Under the pieces are notes generated by a model. The model made no database searches and was not told where the DNA came from. It worked only from the letters and a program-made list of their open reading frames with translations. Positions 13,142 to 26,289 of a stretch of DNA of 64,000 bases are shown in pieces; the stretch's first letter is position 1; each line of letters starts with the position of its first letter. Both the position numbers and the translations under genes were made by a program. The DNA comes from Larix kaempferi (Eukaryota; Streptophyta; Pinopsida; Pinales; Pinaceae). Location: NCBI GenBank assembly GCA_027924585.1, contig BSBM01000904.1, positions 14,261,501 to 14,325,500 on the forward strand, read 5' to 3'.

Positions 13142-16100
13142 GGACCACTGTGGAGGCTTAGGAAAGGTGTGATGTGATAAGGAAAGATGACACACGGTGA
13201 TTCTAGGATTAAGTATGATTCCAGGATTCAAAGCTAGTTTCAAATGGTCAAAATCAACTGCCTTGGGAAATGTGACCCTTAAAACAGGGAAAGTGTCCCA
13301 AATCAGAGATTTGACAATTAGGGATTTCTAGCTATGCTTGATAGATGGATATGACAATATCTAAGTGTTCAAGCAACCAGGCAGAGATCAACCACCAAGG
13401 AAATCTCACAACCTAGGAAAGTCGTGAGGGCTTGGAGAAAGATCAGTGCTTTGGAAAATGGGCCAAATGGAGTCGGATGTCCACCAAACTGTAGATCAGG
13501 GATGTTGAGATGTAAAGCAAGGTGGGTTTTGACAATCAAAGTTATCCAATGGTTAGATCTCAGTAGATCTGAGATTCAAAATGCATCACCAAGTGACCCA
13601 AGTGGGGCACAACCCTCAAAATGAGGAATGGGGCCCACAAGGTGAAAATCAACAAGGTGAAGCACTAGGGGTAGGTTATCAACTGTGGAGACTATGGATC
13701 AAGTGGGATCTCACTTACCCAGGTGCTAGATCTAGAAGAACTCACCCAACCAAGGAGTGCGACCTCACTTGGAGAGGCTAAGTTGCCTTGGGAAAGGGGT
13801 CAAATGGAGACCAATCCTCACCAAACTATAGATCCGAATTGCCGTGGATGCTATAGAGGTGGGTTTTCAATATCTTACCCAAGAAGCCACTAGATCTAAG
13901 TAGATCTGAGAAAATATAAAATGAGGGTGTTAACTTATGAGGGTTTTAATGACTTAGACAAATGGATGGATCATGGAATGAGAAATTTACCTTGAGATCA
14001 TACTTGAGTGATGGATGAGGTTGCCTTGTTGTTGAGGAAAGTTCCTGCGGAGATCAAATGGGAGATTTTCGATTTTTCTTGTCTTGAGATGATGCCTTAG
14101 TCCACACGTTCGACCTCCTCTTCCTGTCAACCAAGGAAAGCGATTTCAATCAATTGAGCAACAATGGAGGAAATACAAGTGAAAAGCAAATGATAACATG
14201 AAATAGAAGGTACTAAGACAGTAATACTCCTTGTTACCGACAAAGAAACCCAAAGAAGAGGCAGGGAGAGTCTTCCCCTACCAATGCATCCTCCTTGAAC
14301 CAATTCGGCCTCCACCTGTAGATGCAAAATACATGGACAAAAAGTATACCAAGATAAATCTCCAATAACCCAGTGCAAAGGAAGAACCAACGAATGAACT
14401 CCAAAAGCATTCACCACAATAGAACAAGTAGATGCAATAGTATTTTTCTATTCCAATAATCCAGAGCCAAAATTCCCTTTACAATGAGGAGCTCTCTCCT
14501 TTAAATAGGAAGGAGAGGCACCAAAATCCTAACCACCTTTTGAATGGATCGCTAAGACTAAAAGACCAAAGTGATCTAATCAATGGTTGAGATGAGCTCA
14601 ACAATAAAGTACATGGATCAATATAACAATATAACATATCAATGGACCAAATCGCCCTAGGAGAGGGGGTCCCACCAAATCTCAATGATAAAATATAAGA
14701 TCTAGCTCATGGTGGGTCCAAGGGGTAATTTCTAACACCCTTGGTCAATCCCCATAGCACAATATCAATAAAATAATGCTCTAAGCACCAAATCGTGCCT
14801 CTCTGGGAAAGTTGTGAGCCTTGGAAGGCTCCCAAAATGAATATAAAATGCCAGAAGTGATGGGTGTGGGTCCCACTGGAAGCTGAAACTGCTGGAGAAG
14901 GTGTGGAAGACATCCCACTCATCATCAAACATCATCCCATGCCAATCCTTTGCCTCAGTATCCCAAATCGAATTCCTCAGTAGCCATTTTTACCATTTTT
15001 AAACTGCCTCAGAAAATGTGAACATGCCCAAACTACCTCCTGGAGTGCCTGCGCTGTCAAGGTGAGGCCACCAGGCTCTTTGGGAGGGGGGTAATATGGT
15101 AATATCAAGTGGCTGGACCACCCCCTCCATGCACAGCGCCCTAGGTGAACTCATCAAATCTCATCACTGCTCTGACAGGGCCTCTGATAGGCCATAACTG
15201 CACTAGGATAGCCAACTGAGGCTAACAATCACTGTAACTGCCCGAAACTGAAAACAAACTGTCTCATTGGACTTAGAGAGCCCAAATCCATCTAAGATGT
15301 GTACTCATACACCATATAGATCTCTGCATGATCAAAATAAATATCCATCATATCCAACAGACCAAATAATAATAACTTGTAAAAGTGTTGAAAAAGCACA
15401 AATCATCATCATAAGTTTGAAACCACTGCATAGAACCACCTAGTGACCTGTACCAGACCATATATCATATCTCTGTATCATCTGAGGTCTGCCACCTTAT
15501 GTCCTGTGGTTGACTTTTGGTCAAACTAAGTTTGACCAAGTCAACATGACTAATAATATAACTGAGGCTATCATCAAAATGCTGCAAGGTGTCAAAGGTT
15601 AAAGCATGCTCTACAATTCATTCAAGTAACAATTATAACAAGGAGTAATCATTACTGGCGATCTAAAACCAAATATATAAAGTCATTAATTATTATTATT
15701 GCTCAGACTAGACTTTCAAGACCATACTCACTTCATAGTTGTGATCAATTTGCTAGTGAAGGGTGAGGGCTAAGAATTAAAAGGCTAGGCTAAGGGATGA
15801 CTACTGACTTGACATTGTGACACTTTGGAAATGGAAAGGGAATACACACTCTAACATATGCTAGACAAGCAGATAACACAGGGGATGGCAGTGTCTCACA
15901 GATGGATAAGTTGTTGAAAGAGTGCTTGTTCAACTTAGGCACCATGTCTATTTTTATAAAAGATGATCCAGTTTCATTAGGATCCATTGATTTCATTTCA
16001 TGGCCTTTTTGGCCTACATAACCCTTCGAATCTCAGGTGTGCTAATAAGCACAACTAATTGCAGCTTGCATCCAAGGCATGTTTGTACATATACATATAA

Positions 16101-17080
16101 GGTCAGCAATCTTTTAGATATAGAGTTTAAGAACCATTGCTTTTTGGACCTTTCATTATACTCTTCAAGGAGTATTTATTAGCATTCCATTGCTCTTGCC
16201 CTTTACTCATGTGTGTTGATAAACACATTCTAGAGTTTACAGTTTCTTGGGTGAATTTACATAAGTTTCCATAAGTAGTACATGAGCTTTCAGTTTTAGC
16301 CAACACATCTTAAGCGACTAGGGGGACTTCGTACCAATGCCAAACATCGGGACAACCGACCAGAATGATTTAGGACTACAATCCAACTCACCAAAGGCAA
16401 GTTTTGTCACCAACTCAGAGCCGAGACACAATAAACAGGGAAGCTTATCCAACACGAAGGCTAAAGTGGGGGAAGGTCCTCCATGCCACTAGTCAAGTAG
16501 CAAGTCAAGGTAAATAACAAACTGGGAGGTAATGGATGGATGAAGACAGTGAATAATGAGACCAACACTAGCAAGCCAAAGTATGGTGGGAATGATCACC
16601 CCTATTCTCCCTAGGGAGGGTAAAACCAATGAGTATGGGTAGCAAACTTCTAAGTCTAAGCGGGGACAAGTATAATATATATAAAACTACAACCAGGTCC
16701 CCGTATCTATATGATCGTCAGATCATGATACTAAATGCTAAGACATGCTACAAGAATGAATATAAAAGCAATATAACCATAACACCATAATATACCTGCT
16801 GAGTCATATACTTGAACCATCATCTGTCCTCTGAAATTGCTGCTGTAGCTCTGGGAAATATTGACTGCTCTATATAAATGGCTAAATGGCTACATCGGTC
16901 ATCTCTCTGAGTGTCCTGAAACTCAATCATGGCATGGGGAAATAATCTGATGTCCATATAATAATCACGATCCATAATAGATGCTCATCTCAGCATCTCA
17001 CTGTAAGGGAACTGGCTGAAACATGTACTGAAATCTAAAAAATAGTGTATGGTAGCCCGGCTACTATATATGTGATAATA

Positions 17081-18097
17081 GGATCTTTACCTGTTATTCT
17101 TTTTACCGTCGTTCGATCTTCCCAAAGGGCATACTTAAGCTTGACATCCCAGGTTCTTTTGTTTTCACCAATCATTCTTTTTAAAAGCCATATTAGATTC
17201 TTATTACTTGATTCTGCCAAGCCATTTCCTTGTGGGTAATAATTGGAGGAATGAGACAAAGTGATTCCATGATCCGAGCAAAAGGTGGACATCTCCTCTT
17301 TGTTAAAGGCTTTTGCATTATCGGTTGTAATTTTAAAAGGGCAACCATATCTGGAGATTATATTTTCTTCTAAGAATTTAACCACAACTTCTGCAGTACA
17401 TCTCTTAGTTGGGATAGCTTCAACCCAGCGAGTAAAATAGTCAGTGCAAGTTAAAATGTATTTATATCCATCAGAAGAACTAGGATCTATTGGCCCTACA
17501 AAATCCATTCCCCATTGTTGTAAAGGTGCTTCTATAATGACTGGGGTCAAAGGTAGGGCAAGCAATCTAGGCTTTCCTGAATAAAATTGACATTCTTGGC
17601 AAGCCTGACAAAGGCATGCACATCTTTGAACAAAGATGGCCAATAATACCCAACTCGCATGATCTTAGCAGCTGTGGTTCTAGGAGCATAGTGTCCTCCA
17701 CACAATCCAGAGTGCATCTCGTTTATAATTCTTTGAGAGTCATCAAGGTTTACACATTTTAGCACAATTCCATCTGGATTTTTCCATCCCAAGCCATCTT
17801 CTGTTAGCACATATTTAGATGCTTTCAATCTTAAAGCTCTCCTTTGGTGATCTAAAGGTGATCAAGACAAGACATATGCTTAAGCTAGAAAATGATGTCC
17901 TTGTACCAATCATTGTCCTCATCAATGTAAAGCACCCTAGCATTTCCAATACTTACCTCCTCATGACTCAGTTGCATCTTGAAATCAGTTAAAAGTTGGG
18001 CTAATCCTTGCCCCTTTACTATCTTGATTGGCTTAATTTCAATATCATACTCCTGAATTCTAGAGATCCAATTTCCTCTAGTTCCTATGCCATCTGG
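17081..18097 (-). pseudogene. E1 integrase N-terminal and core domains
   Basis: It encodes the RNase H-integrase linker (from 18097), the HHCC zinc finger (GGHYAPRTTAAKI... with CQAC and CQEC) and the catalytic core. All three core acidic residues are present (Asp in GMDFVGP, Asp in TTDNAKAF, Glu in NGLAESS). Lesions are a TAG at the very start of the linker (18098-18100), another TAG in the linker near 17880, a frameshift near 17850, and a frameshift near 17600-17640 inside the zinc finger. At 17081 the frame is cut by family-A LTR sequence and resumes at 4772. Confidence 0.85.
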
Positions 18098-19570
18098 CTA
18101 AGACAGCACATCTTTGACTGCTTGATAAGGAACGTAAGCTAAAACCTTCGAATAACTAATGTAAGTCCTGAAATGCTTCAAAGACTTAACTAAAGGGTAG
18201 GCTTGCTTTTCAGTGGTTGTATGGTTTAGTTCCGCGTCTCTAAGATTCTTACTCATGAAGGCAACTGGTTGTTCATGGTTGTTTTCATTCTTTTGCAGCA
18301 AAACACCTGCTATAGTATCTTCAGATGCATAGGAGTAAATCAGGAATTCCTTATTATAATTAGGACGCACTAGGACTGGTGCAGAAGCAATTGCTTTCTT
18401 TAGAGATTCAACTGAGGCATCACATTTCTTATCCCAAACAAATTTTACATCTTTCTTTAACAAGCCATTCAAAGGTTTTGCCAACTCAGCTAGGTTAGGA
18501 ATGAACCTTCTTACAAAGTTTATCTTCCCGAAAAATGATCGTAATGAACTAACATCTTTGGGAGGAGCTAAGGCTTGAATCCCTTGCACTCTTTCAGGGT
18601 CAATTCTAATGCCCTCTCTAGAAACAATATGAGCTAACAACTTCCCTTCATCAACACCAAAGGTAGACTTTTTAGGATTTAGGGAGATTCCAAATTTCCG
18701 ACACCTTTCAAAAATTTTCTTCAAATGCTTTACATGATCCCCCCTTTCTTTAGAGAAAACAGTCAATTCATCTTGATAGATGACAATAATTTTGCCAATC
18801 AGACCCTCAAATGCATGGTCCATTGCCCTTTGAAAGGTTGATCCTGCATTTAAGAGGTCGAATGGCATCCTTATATACTCATGTGTTCCCCAAGGGGTAA
18901 TGAAAGTTGTCTTTCCACGATCTTCTTTCTTGATTTGAACTTGGTTATAACCAGAGAAACCATCAAGTAGAGACAATATGCCAGCCCCCATTACACTTTG
19001 CAATAAATTTTCCATATTAGGCAGTGGATAATTATCCTTTAGCGAAGCTTGATTCAAGTTCCTAAAGTCAATATAGATCCTAATTTCCCCACTTTTCTTC
19101 CTTACAACTACAGGATTAGACACCCATGTTGTATGTTTGACTGGCCTAATGATGCCTGCTGCCAACATCTTTTCCAACTCCTTTTTGACTAAGGGAGCTA
19201 ATTTTGGGTTTACATTACGCAACTTTTGTCGGTAGGGTTTGGCTCCTTCTTTGAGAGGAATGGTGTGCTCAATAACAGATTGGTCATAATTTTTCAAATC
19301 ATCATAAGTCCAAGCAAAAACATCCTTGTACTCCCTAATCAATTCTTCAATTTTCTTTCTTTCTTATTTGGAGGCATTTTTCCCTATTTTAATCATCTTT
19401 GGGGAACATGAAGAGCCTATATTGATTTCAATGACCTCGTCAATTGGCTCAGATCTCTTACCTTTAAACTCATCATGCCTATTAAAATTCTTCTCCAAAG
19501 GGAAAGTGATTTCTGTTATGTCCATTCCTTCAATGGAACTACCCTTTATTTGATCTTCAAAGTTTATCAT
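18098..19570 (-). pseudogene. E1 reverse transcriptase and RNase H
   Basis: Would copy element RNA into cDNA. From 19342 the open frame runs 414 residues: RT fingers and palm (IDFRNLNQ ~91-98, LLDGFSGYNQ ~125-134, catalytic motif ~189-192), then RNase H from ~333. The catalytic YxDD box reads YQDE: GAA replaces the second Asp codon. The first RNase H catalytic Asp in the usual TDAS block is Tyr (SYAS). FGLLNA is changed to FDLLNA. Upstream, 19364-19570 is in the same frame but separated by a TAA near 19361-19363, and the junction to the protease frame (19600-19690) has a frameshift. The 3' limit is a TAG at 18098-18100. Confidence 0.88.
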
Positions 19571-19692
19571 TGGGGATTGAGCAGCAGTCAGGAATTGGAT
19601 GATTTGAGCATCATCATCAAAACCTTGCCAATAATCTTGGTTATCGGGGACAGAGGGTCTGAATAAAACTTCAACCTTGCAATTTCTTTGCT

Positions 19693-20955
19693 TTAAAGAC
19701 TCAGAGGCTTGGAGAGTACTGGCATGACAGACAATTCATCAACCAAAGTGTTTTGCTCACGGGGAACTACTTTAATTCCAAAGGCATCAAAACATTCAAT
19801 GGTATCCCAAACTGCATTCATGTAATCTCCGAGTCTATTATTCTTGGCAGCAAAAAAATTCTTTATTTGGGATACAATAAAGTCAGAATCACCTATGACA
19901 GATAAGGTCTTTATGTTTCTTTCCCGAGCAAGTTCTAATCCTAGGAGCAAGGCTTCGTCCTCAGCTACGTCATTAGTGCAATCAAACTCCAAGCGAAAGG
20001 AAAACAAACTTTCTTCTCCAGATGATGAGGTCAACACAATCCCTGGTCCTGCACCATGGCGGGAATGGGCCCCGTCAAAGTGCATCCTCCAAATTTGATC
20101 AGGTGGGAAAGGATGTTTCTTAACCTCCTCCCAATAATTTGCCAAAACCATGAAGTTTCCAATTTCATCACTTGAGTACATTGCTTCAGTAAACAAGTGT
20201 CCAGGTGTCTCAACATGCTCTTGCATAGGTGGCTCATTAAACAAGGTTATGGATGAACCCTTTCCAGTTCGGATTGTGGCATATGTGAGATCCATCTGCA
20301 CACTTCCACCTAGTCTTGCTGACCACTCCCTGGACAACAACATTCCCCAGACATCAGGGACATCTAGGACTAGGATGTTCATTGAAAGTTCAATATCAGA
20401 ACAGGAAGCCAACCTAATAGGCAAGTTTTCTATTATCCCAATGGCTTTCACAGTTTTGGAATCCATTCCACATACATTCCTGTAAGGCCTTGTGGGCACC
20501 AGCTCAAGCTGCTCCATGACTCTTAGGGGCATAACATTTACCTCAGCACCCGAATCTAACATGCAGTTATGCAATATCAACCCATTAACTTCCAAAGCTA
20601 TATAAAAGGGAGGGCAACCCCCAAAGTTGTCACCGGAGACACTTTGGATCATGACAGGAGAATCCTTCGGTTCTACAGAAACTTGCTTTGATTTTTGCTT
20701 CCTTGTTTGGATTCCTAGATGGGTAGTAGCTCTCTTGTGGAAGGAAGGGATCTTGAATATTTCACAGAAAGGAATAGGCATGTTCATTTTTCCTAAGAAA
20801 CTTGCAACATCAATGTTTAAGTTGTAGGGGTTCTCTTTATCTTTTTCGTTTATGCTCAAACCCAGGAACTTCATAATTTCATACTTGACAGAGGGGATTT
20901 TAATTAAATCCTTCAAGGAAACTAAAGCAAAGGAATTGGTTAACTTACTAGGAAC
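19693..20955 (-). pseudogene. E1 protease and additional (archaeal-type-like) RNase H domain
   Basis: An open frame of about 420 residues. A retropepsin-type aspartic protease has its catalytic motif LDSGAEVNVMP at residues ~136-146. It is followed by a domain at ~294-415 with the RNase H acidic set: Asp297 (FDGAHS), Glu335 (NDVAEDEALLLG), Asp359 (GDSDFI) and Asp409 (VDELS). The fold motif (xFDGA..., AExEALLLGLELA, VPREQN) resembles the extra RNase H of plant Tat-lineage Gypsy elements. Here it precedes the reverse transcriptase. All four acidic residues persist. The frame is interrupted upstream at 20955 by solo LTR A4 and continues at 25451. Confidence 0.82.
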
Positions 20956-23900
20956 TGTTATCACCTAAGCTGTAGTTACCCCTATGGATGGATCCAGTCA
21001 TGGATGGCAATAGGGAAGGGCAACTCAAAAGGTGCAACCACGATCACCTCGACCTCCAATGTTTTTGGTTGTCACGCCAGTCGAGGCAACCTTCGCTTTA
21101 TGTTATCTAGCCCAGACAACAAAGGGGGAGACCCGATCTACTCCCGACAGGAGAGATCAAAACCAAGACACCAAATCAGGGTATTTCTAGGTGAAGTTAG
21201 GTGTATGGTTTATCCTAGACCTAAGGATGAAGTCACAAGCCAAGTGAGGGGGTTTAATAGGTATAGCTTTGGTTCGTAGTTGAATGTAAGAGTGACTTAT
21301 AATGTTTATAGTGAGATCTAGGGCTAGTGTACTAGTTCAATGTCAACAAATCCACTGCCTTGGGAACCGTGTCCAATGCAGGATAGTTAAGGTTTGTATT
21401 GGGGCTAACTAGTACATAAGACAAGCTTGACCATGATTCATGATAGCTTTAGGGGTATAGTTCACCATGCAAAAGTCAAACCACAAGTCAATCCAACAAT
21501 CTAGGAGAGTTGGGTTGTCTTGGAGATAAACCAGTGCCTTGGGAATTGGGAAGTGGAGTCAAAGTAGGGTTGACTTATGGTTTAGGACTCCTACAACATG
21601 AGATAAGTGGGCAGTATAGGCCTTGATGGTTAAATGTGTCTAGATCTAGGTTTGACCCAAGTGGACCACAATCCCTTAAAACAAGGAATGCAGTCCCCAA
21701 GGCAAGATTTGACAAAGTGACAGTCTAGACCTAGGTTTTGAATTATTCCGGTTTTAGATCTCCAAAAATCTCAAGTACCCAGTTCCTCGAAGTGAGTGAA
21801 CTCACTTCTCCAAGGTGGTGCGACTTTCCCTAAGGAGGCTTCAATCAGGGTTTAGGTGGGTCAAATCATGTCGGATGGCATCCAAACTTTAGATCCGGGT
21901 AGATCAGTCAAGTAGGGGTATGGATCTATAATTTCGTGGCAATCCACCGGTTAGATCTTTGTAGATCTGAGTTTAAGTGTTCCAAGTGGTCCAAAATGGG
22001 GATTAAATCCCTTAAAATGTGGAATGGGGCCCACAAGGTAAATTTCAAGAAAGGGACAACCTGGGTGTATGTTATTTGATGTGTAGATGTCAAATCAAGT
22101 GGAATCTCAAACACCCATCGCTTAGATCTAGGTCAACCTGCTCAAATGGTGAAGTGCGCCTTCCTTGGGAGAAGCTAGGTTGGCTTGGGAGAGGGGTCAA
22201 ACGGAAGCCAATCCTCACCAAACTATAGATCCGGGATGCCGTGGATGCTATAGAGGTGGGTTTTCGATATCATGCCCAACAACCCACTAGATCTCAGTAG
22301 ATCTAAGAAAATGCAAAAATGGGGTTTTGATTAATTAGGGTTTTAAGTGTTTTTGACAATTGGATAGACTATGGAGATAGAACTTACCTTGAGATCATAC
22401 CTGAATGATGTGGTTGAGATGCCTTGATGTTGAGGAAGATTCCCGCAGAGATCAAATGAGAGATTATTGATTTGCTTGCCAATTTGATGCCCTAGTCCAC
22501 AAGTGCGCCTTCCTCTACCTGTCAAACCAAGGAATAAAATTCAATCAGTAAGATCAAGCATGGAAGAAATACAAGAGAAATGCAAATAGTAACATGAAAT
22601 AGAAGGTCCTGGGACAGTAATACTCCCTGTTACCAACGAAGAGCTCCAAAGAAGAAGTAGGGAGAGTCTTCCCCTACCAATACCTCCTCCTCCAAGCAAA
22701 TCGGCCTCCACCTGTAGATGCAAAATCGTGGTACAATAGATATGGCAAACAAGATCTCCAATAACTCAGTGCAAAGGAAGAACCAACGAACGAACACCAA
22801 AAACATTCACCACAACATTGGAGATAGATGCAATAATAATTTTCTATTCCAATAATCCAGAGCCAAAAGTCCCTTTACAATGAGAGGCTCTCTCCTTTAA
22901 ATAGGAAGGAGAGGCACCAAAACCCTAACCACTTTTTGAGTGAGTGGCTAAGATTAAAAGATACAAATGTCTAATCAATGGTTGAGATGAGCTCAACAAC
23001 ATAATACATGGATCATACATAAAATATAACATAAGTGGACAAAGTCGCCCTAGGAGAGGGGAATCCCACCAAATCATGATGACAAAATATCATAAGAGGC
23101 TCATGGTGGGTCCAAGGGGTAATTTTATCCCTCCTTGGTCAATCCCCATGGCACAATAACCAATAAATAATCATGAATGTACCAAATCGTGCCTCCAAGG
23201 TGAAGTCGTGGTCCTCAAAAGACCTCAAAAATCCACAGAAAGTGCCATAAGTGATGGATGCGGGCCCTGATGAAGCTGAAACTGCAGGAGGAGGTGTGGA
23301 AGGTCCCGATCTATCATCACTGATCATCCCATGCCATAACTTTGCCTCAGTAGCCCAAATCGATTTCCTCAATAGCCATTTCTACCAATCATGAAATGCC
23401 TCGGGAAGCGTGAAACTGCCCAAACAGCCACCTGGAGTGATGGCGCTGTCAAGGTGAGGGCACCAATGTGTCCGGGAGGGGGGTAATATGGTAAAAACAA
23501 GTGGCTGGACCACCCCCTCCATCATCAGCGCCCTAGGTCAACCGGATAAAAGTCATCTCTGCTCCGACAGGGCCTCCAACAGACCAAAACTGCACTAGGA
23601 CAGCCTACTGAGGCTAAATCATCACTGTAAGTGCCCGGAACTGAAAACAAACTGTCCCATTGGACTCAGAAGGTCCAAATCCATCCAAGATGTGTACTCA
23701 TACACCATATGAATCTATGCATGATCAAAATAAATATCCAATGTACCGGAACAAGGCCAATAATAATGATCTGTAAATGACCAAACACTGCTATATCCCA
23801 AGAATCATCATCATAACCCTGTAGCTGCTGCATAGAATCATCCTGTATGTGTACATGGACCATATATCATCTATCCATATCATCATAAGGTCCAACATCT

Positions 23901-25450
23901 CATGTCCCATGGTCCTCCATGGTCAAACTAGGTCTAACCAAGACCAAATACAACTCAGACTATCATCCATAGCTGCTGCAAGGTGTCAAGGTTAATACAT
24001 GCTTTACAATTTATTCAAATAGCTTCTATAACACAGAGTAATCATGACTGGCGATCTAAATCCAAATATATAGTGTCGTTAATTATTATTATTACTCAGA
24101 CTAGACTTTCAGGACCATACTCACTTCATAGTTGTGATCAATTTGCTAGTGAAGGGTGAAGGCTGAAATAACTGGCTAGGCTAAGGGATGACTTGACTGA
24201 CTTGACTTTGTGACACTTTGGCAAGGGAAAGGGAATACACACCATAGTATATACTGAATGAGCAATAACACAGGGAATGGCGGTGTCTCACAAATGGATG
24301 AGTTGTTTAAAGAGGGTTTATTCACCTTCACAGATGCGCACAATCCATAATACAAACAAGGCCAGCAATTGTTTAGATATAACATTTAAGTTCCATTGCT
24401 TTTTGGGCCTGAGGTTTCCATAGCCTTGATCTATGTGTGTTTACAAACACATTGCATAGATTTATATTTATTTTTAGGCTTTCTGCTGCAGGTGTGTTTT
24501 TAAGGCACTTGTTTACCTGAGCACTTCTAGGTGTGTCATGGACAACTTGTTTACCTAGGTATTTATTTTTCCAAAAGATATAACATTTTATTTTTCATGG
24601 CCATTTTCATTTGGCATTTCTTTCATATACAAGATGTAGCATTTGATTTTTCCAGATCTTGTATTGATGGCAGCACTAAAAGTTTCAGGTTTAGCCAACA
24701 CAACTTTAGTGACTAGGGGGAATTCTCAAGGAACTCCAACTCACCATAGGTAAGTTTTGTCACCAACTCAGAGCCGAGACACAATAAACAGGGAAGCTCA
24801 TCCAATACAGAGGCTACAATGGGGAAAGGTCCTCCATGTCACTAGTCAAGTAGCAAATCAGGGTAATAATCTAAAAGGTAGGCCACGGATGGATGAAGAC
24901 AGTGAAATGATGGAGCCAACACTAGCAAGCCAGAGTATGGTGTAATGATCACCTCTATTCTCCCTTAGGAGGGTATGTGCCAATGAGTATGAATAGTGAA
25001 CTTCTAAGTCTGAGTAGGGGCAATATAATATAAATAATAGGTCAACCAGGTCCATGTATCTATATGATCGCCAGATCATGACACTAAGTGCTAAGACATG
25101 CTATAAGAATAAGTATAAAAGCAATCTAACCATAACACAATAATATACCTGCTGAGTCATATACCTGAATGCACATCAACCTGTACCATCATCTGTCCTC
25201 TGGAACTGTTGCTGTAACTCTGGGCACTACTGACTGCTCTGTACCAATGGTATAATGGCTATATCGGGCATCTCTCTGAGTGTCCTGAAACTCAGTCATG
25301 GCATGGGGAATATAACTGCTGTCCACAATCTGATAGTGATCCAATATAAATGCTCATCTCGGCATCTCAAATGCAAGGGAACTGGCTGAATAGTGTACTG
25401 GAATGAGAAAAATAATGTATGGTAGCCCGGCTACTATATATGTGATAACA
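20956..25450 (-). mobile_element. Solo family-A LTR A4
   Basis: Starts TGTTATCACC at 20956 and ends TGTGATAACA at 25450, with a perfect 5-bp duplication GGAAC (20951-20955 and 25451-25455). 4495 bp, minus orientation, collinear over its whole length with 44047-48575. It carries the palindrome GTAGCC-C-GGCTAC next to the 5' terminus, the TATTTAAA box (reverse strand near 22900) and the TGTGTTT...AAACACA hairpins near 24440. Inserted in E1's coding frame, which reads on continuously either side. No internal region or second LTR, hence solo. Confidence 0.92.
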
Positions 25451-25998
25451 GGAACATTTGTTCTTGGATGCTCTTGATTAGGCTTCAAAATCATGAGTGG
25501 CTTTGTCTTCAAAGGCACAAGTTGTTTTCTCCAAAGAGTTGCTTTGGGAATATTAGATTTAGGAGGAAGATCAATCTTGATCCATTGGTCTAGCTTTTGG
25601 TTTGCAAGAGGGGTTCGACTAGTACTAGGCACAACTTTACCCTTTGTGATGACTTCAGATGAAGGCTTTGGAGTTTTGGGCATGATTCTTCGCACAAGTT
25701 GATTGTTAGGATGCACTGCCTTGCTAGGCTACGAATCAATTGGCTTAGGTTGCTGAGGCTTAGGAGAACTAGCCTTAGGAGGGACCAAATTGCTACAAAT
25801 AGATTTCAACATTTCTTTAGTTTGTTGATCACGTCTTTTAAAATCTTCATCTTGATTTTTAAGATACATAGCAATGTTGGTGACCATCTCACACATATTT
25901 GACATGAATTCCATGGTCATCTCAGGAGAGATATTGTCTTGAGAAGACATCTCTAAATGGGTTCGTTTCAAAGCGGAGTCACGAATTGGAGTCGCCAA
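25451..25998 (-). pseudogene. E1 N-terminal polyprotein region, gag domain not recognisable
   Basis: Starts at the ATG at 25996-25998, about 180 bases inside the primer binding site, and is open for 89 codons to a TAG at 25729-25731. The same frame is then open to the A4 insertion at 25451. After A4 it joins the protease frame, giving only about 180 residues before the protease region. The product is Lys-, Pro- and Gln-rich with a predicted coiled N-terminal half (NMCEMVTNIAMYLKNQDEDFK). There is no CCHC zinc knuckle and no recognisable capsid-type gag domain. Either the gag was deleted or this element never carried a standard one. Confidence 0.65.
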
Positions 25999-26178
25999 GT
26001 AGACTTTTGAACTCTTCTACCAAGATGTATGTCGTTAAAATGCAAGGAGAGAGTGAGTGACAAATAGATGGATATGTTTTAATTAAGGATTGAAATGATA
26101 ACCATCTAGATTAACCCGGATGCAATAAGATATGAGTTATGCATGGATAATCGCAGACACCTAAGGTAAGCCTCTACC

Positions 26179-26196
26179 TCCCCAGCAACGGCGCCA
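26179..26196 (-). promoter_or_regulatory. Primer binding site (tRNA-Asp type) of E1
   Basis: On the minus strand TGGCGCCGTTGCTGGGGA, closely matching the primer site complementary to the 3' end of tRNA-Asp used by many plant Athila and Tat elements. It lies 94 bases from the LTR end because the region is tandemly duplicated; the LTR-adjacent copy is at 26268-26285. Confidence 0.75.
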
Positions 26197-26289
26197 AAAA
26201 TGTTGGCAAAGAGAAAGGGAGTAGAGCTTAAAAAAAATATATGTCGAACCAGGGTAGGCCTCTACCTTCCCCGACAACAACACCAAAAA
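26179..26289 (-). repeat. Tandem duplication of primer-site region
   Basis: The block CTCTACC-TCCCC-(primer site)-AAAAATGTT occurs twice, 89 bases apart (around 26179-26203 and 26268-26293). The outer copy, adjacent to the LTR, reads TGGTGTTGTTGTCGGGGA. It differs from the inner copy by C-to-T changes plus one T-to-C, as expected from methyl-cytosine decay, so the inner copy looks better preserved. Confidence 0.65.

Larger units (their letters stand above)
4773..17080 (-). mobile_element. Family-A solo LTR (A1) with two nested family-A LTRs
   Basis: A minus-strand family-A LTR inserted in E1's integrase. Its 3' end is the 39 bases 4773-4811 (starting TGTTATCACC on the plus strand). Its remainder is 13147-17080, ending TGTGATAATA, a mutated terminus. 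The flanks are GGAGT (4768-4772) and GGATC (17081-17085). Only 3 of 5 positions agree, but the integrase reading frame resumes on both sides, which supports one insertion. Inside it lie A2 (4812-9055) and A3 (9056-13141). About 260 bases of A1 between them are missing. Confidence 0.7.

Noticed and set aside
4807-17085. GGATC on both sides (4807-4811 and 17081-17085) as the target duplication of one 12.3-kb element
   Set aside because: 4807-4811 lies inside the 39-bp 3' end of LTR A1, whose true left border is 4773. Both outer ends of the block would also be LTR 5' ends, which no single LTR element gives. The left GGATC is better explained as the A2 target.
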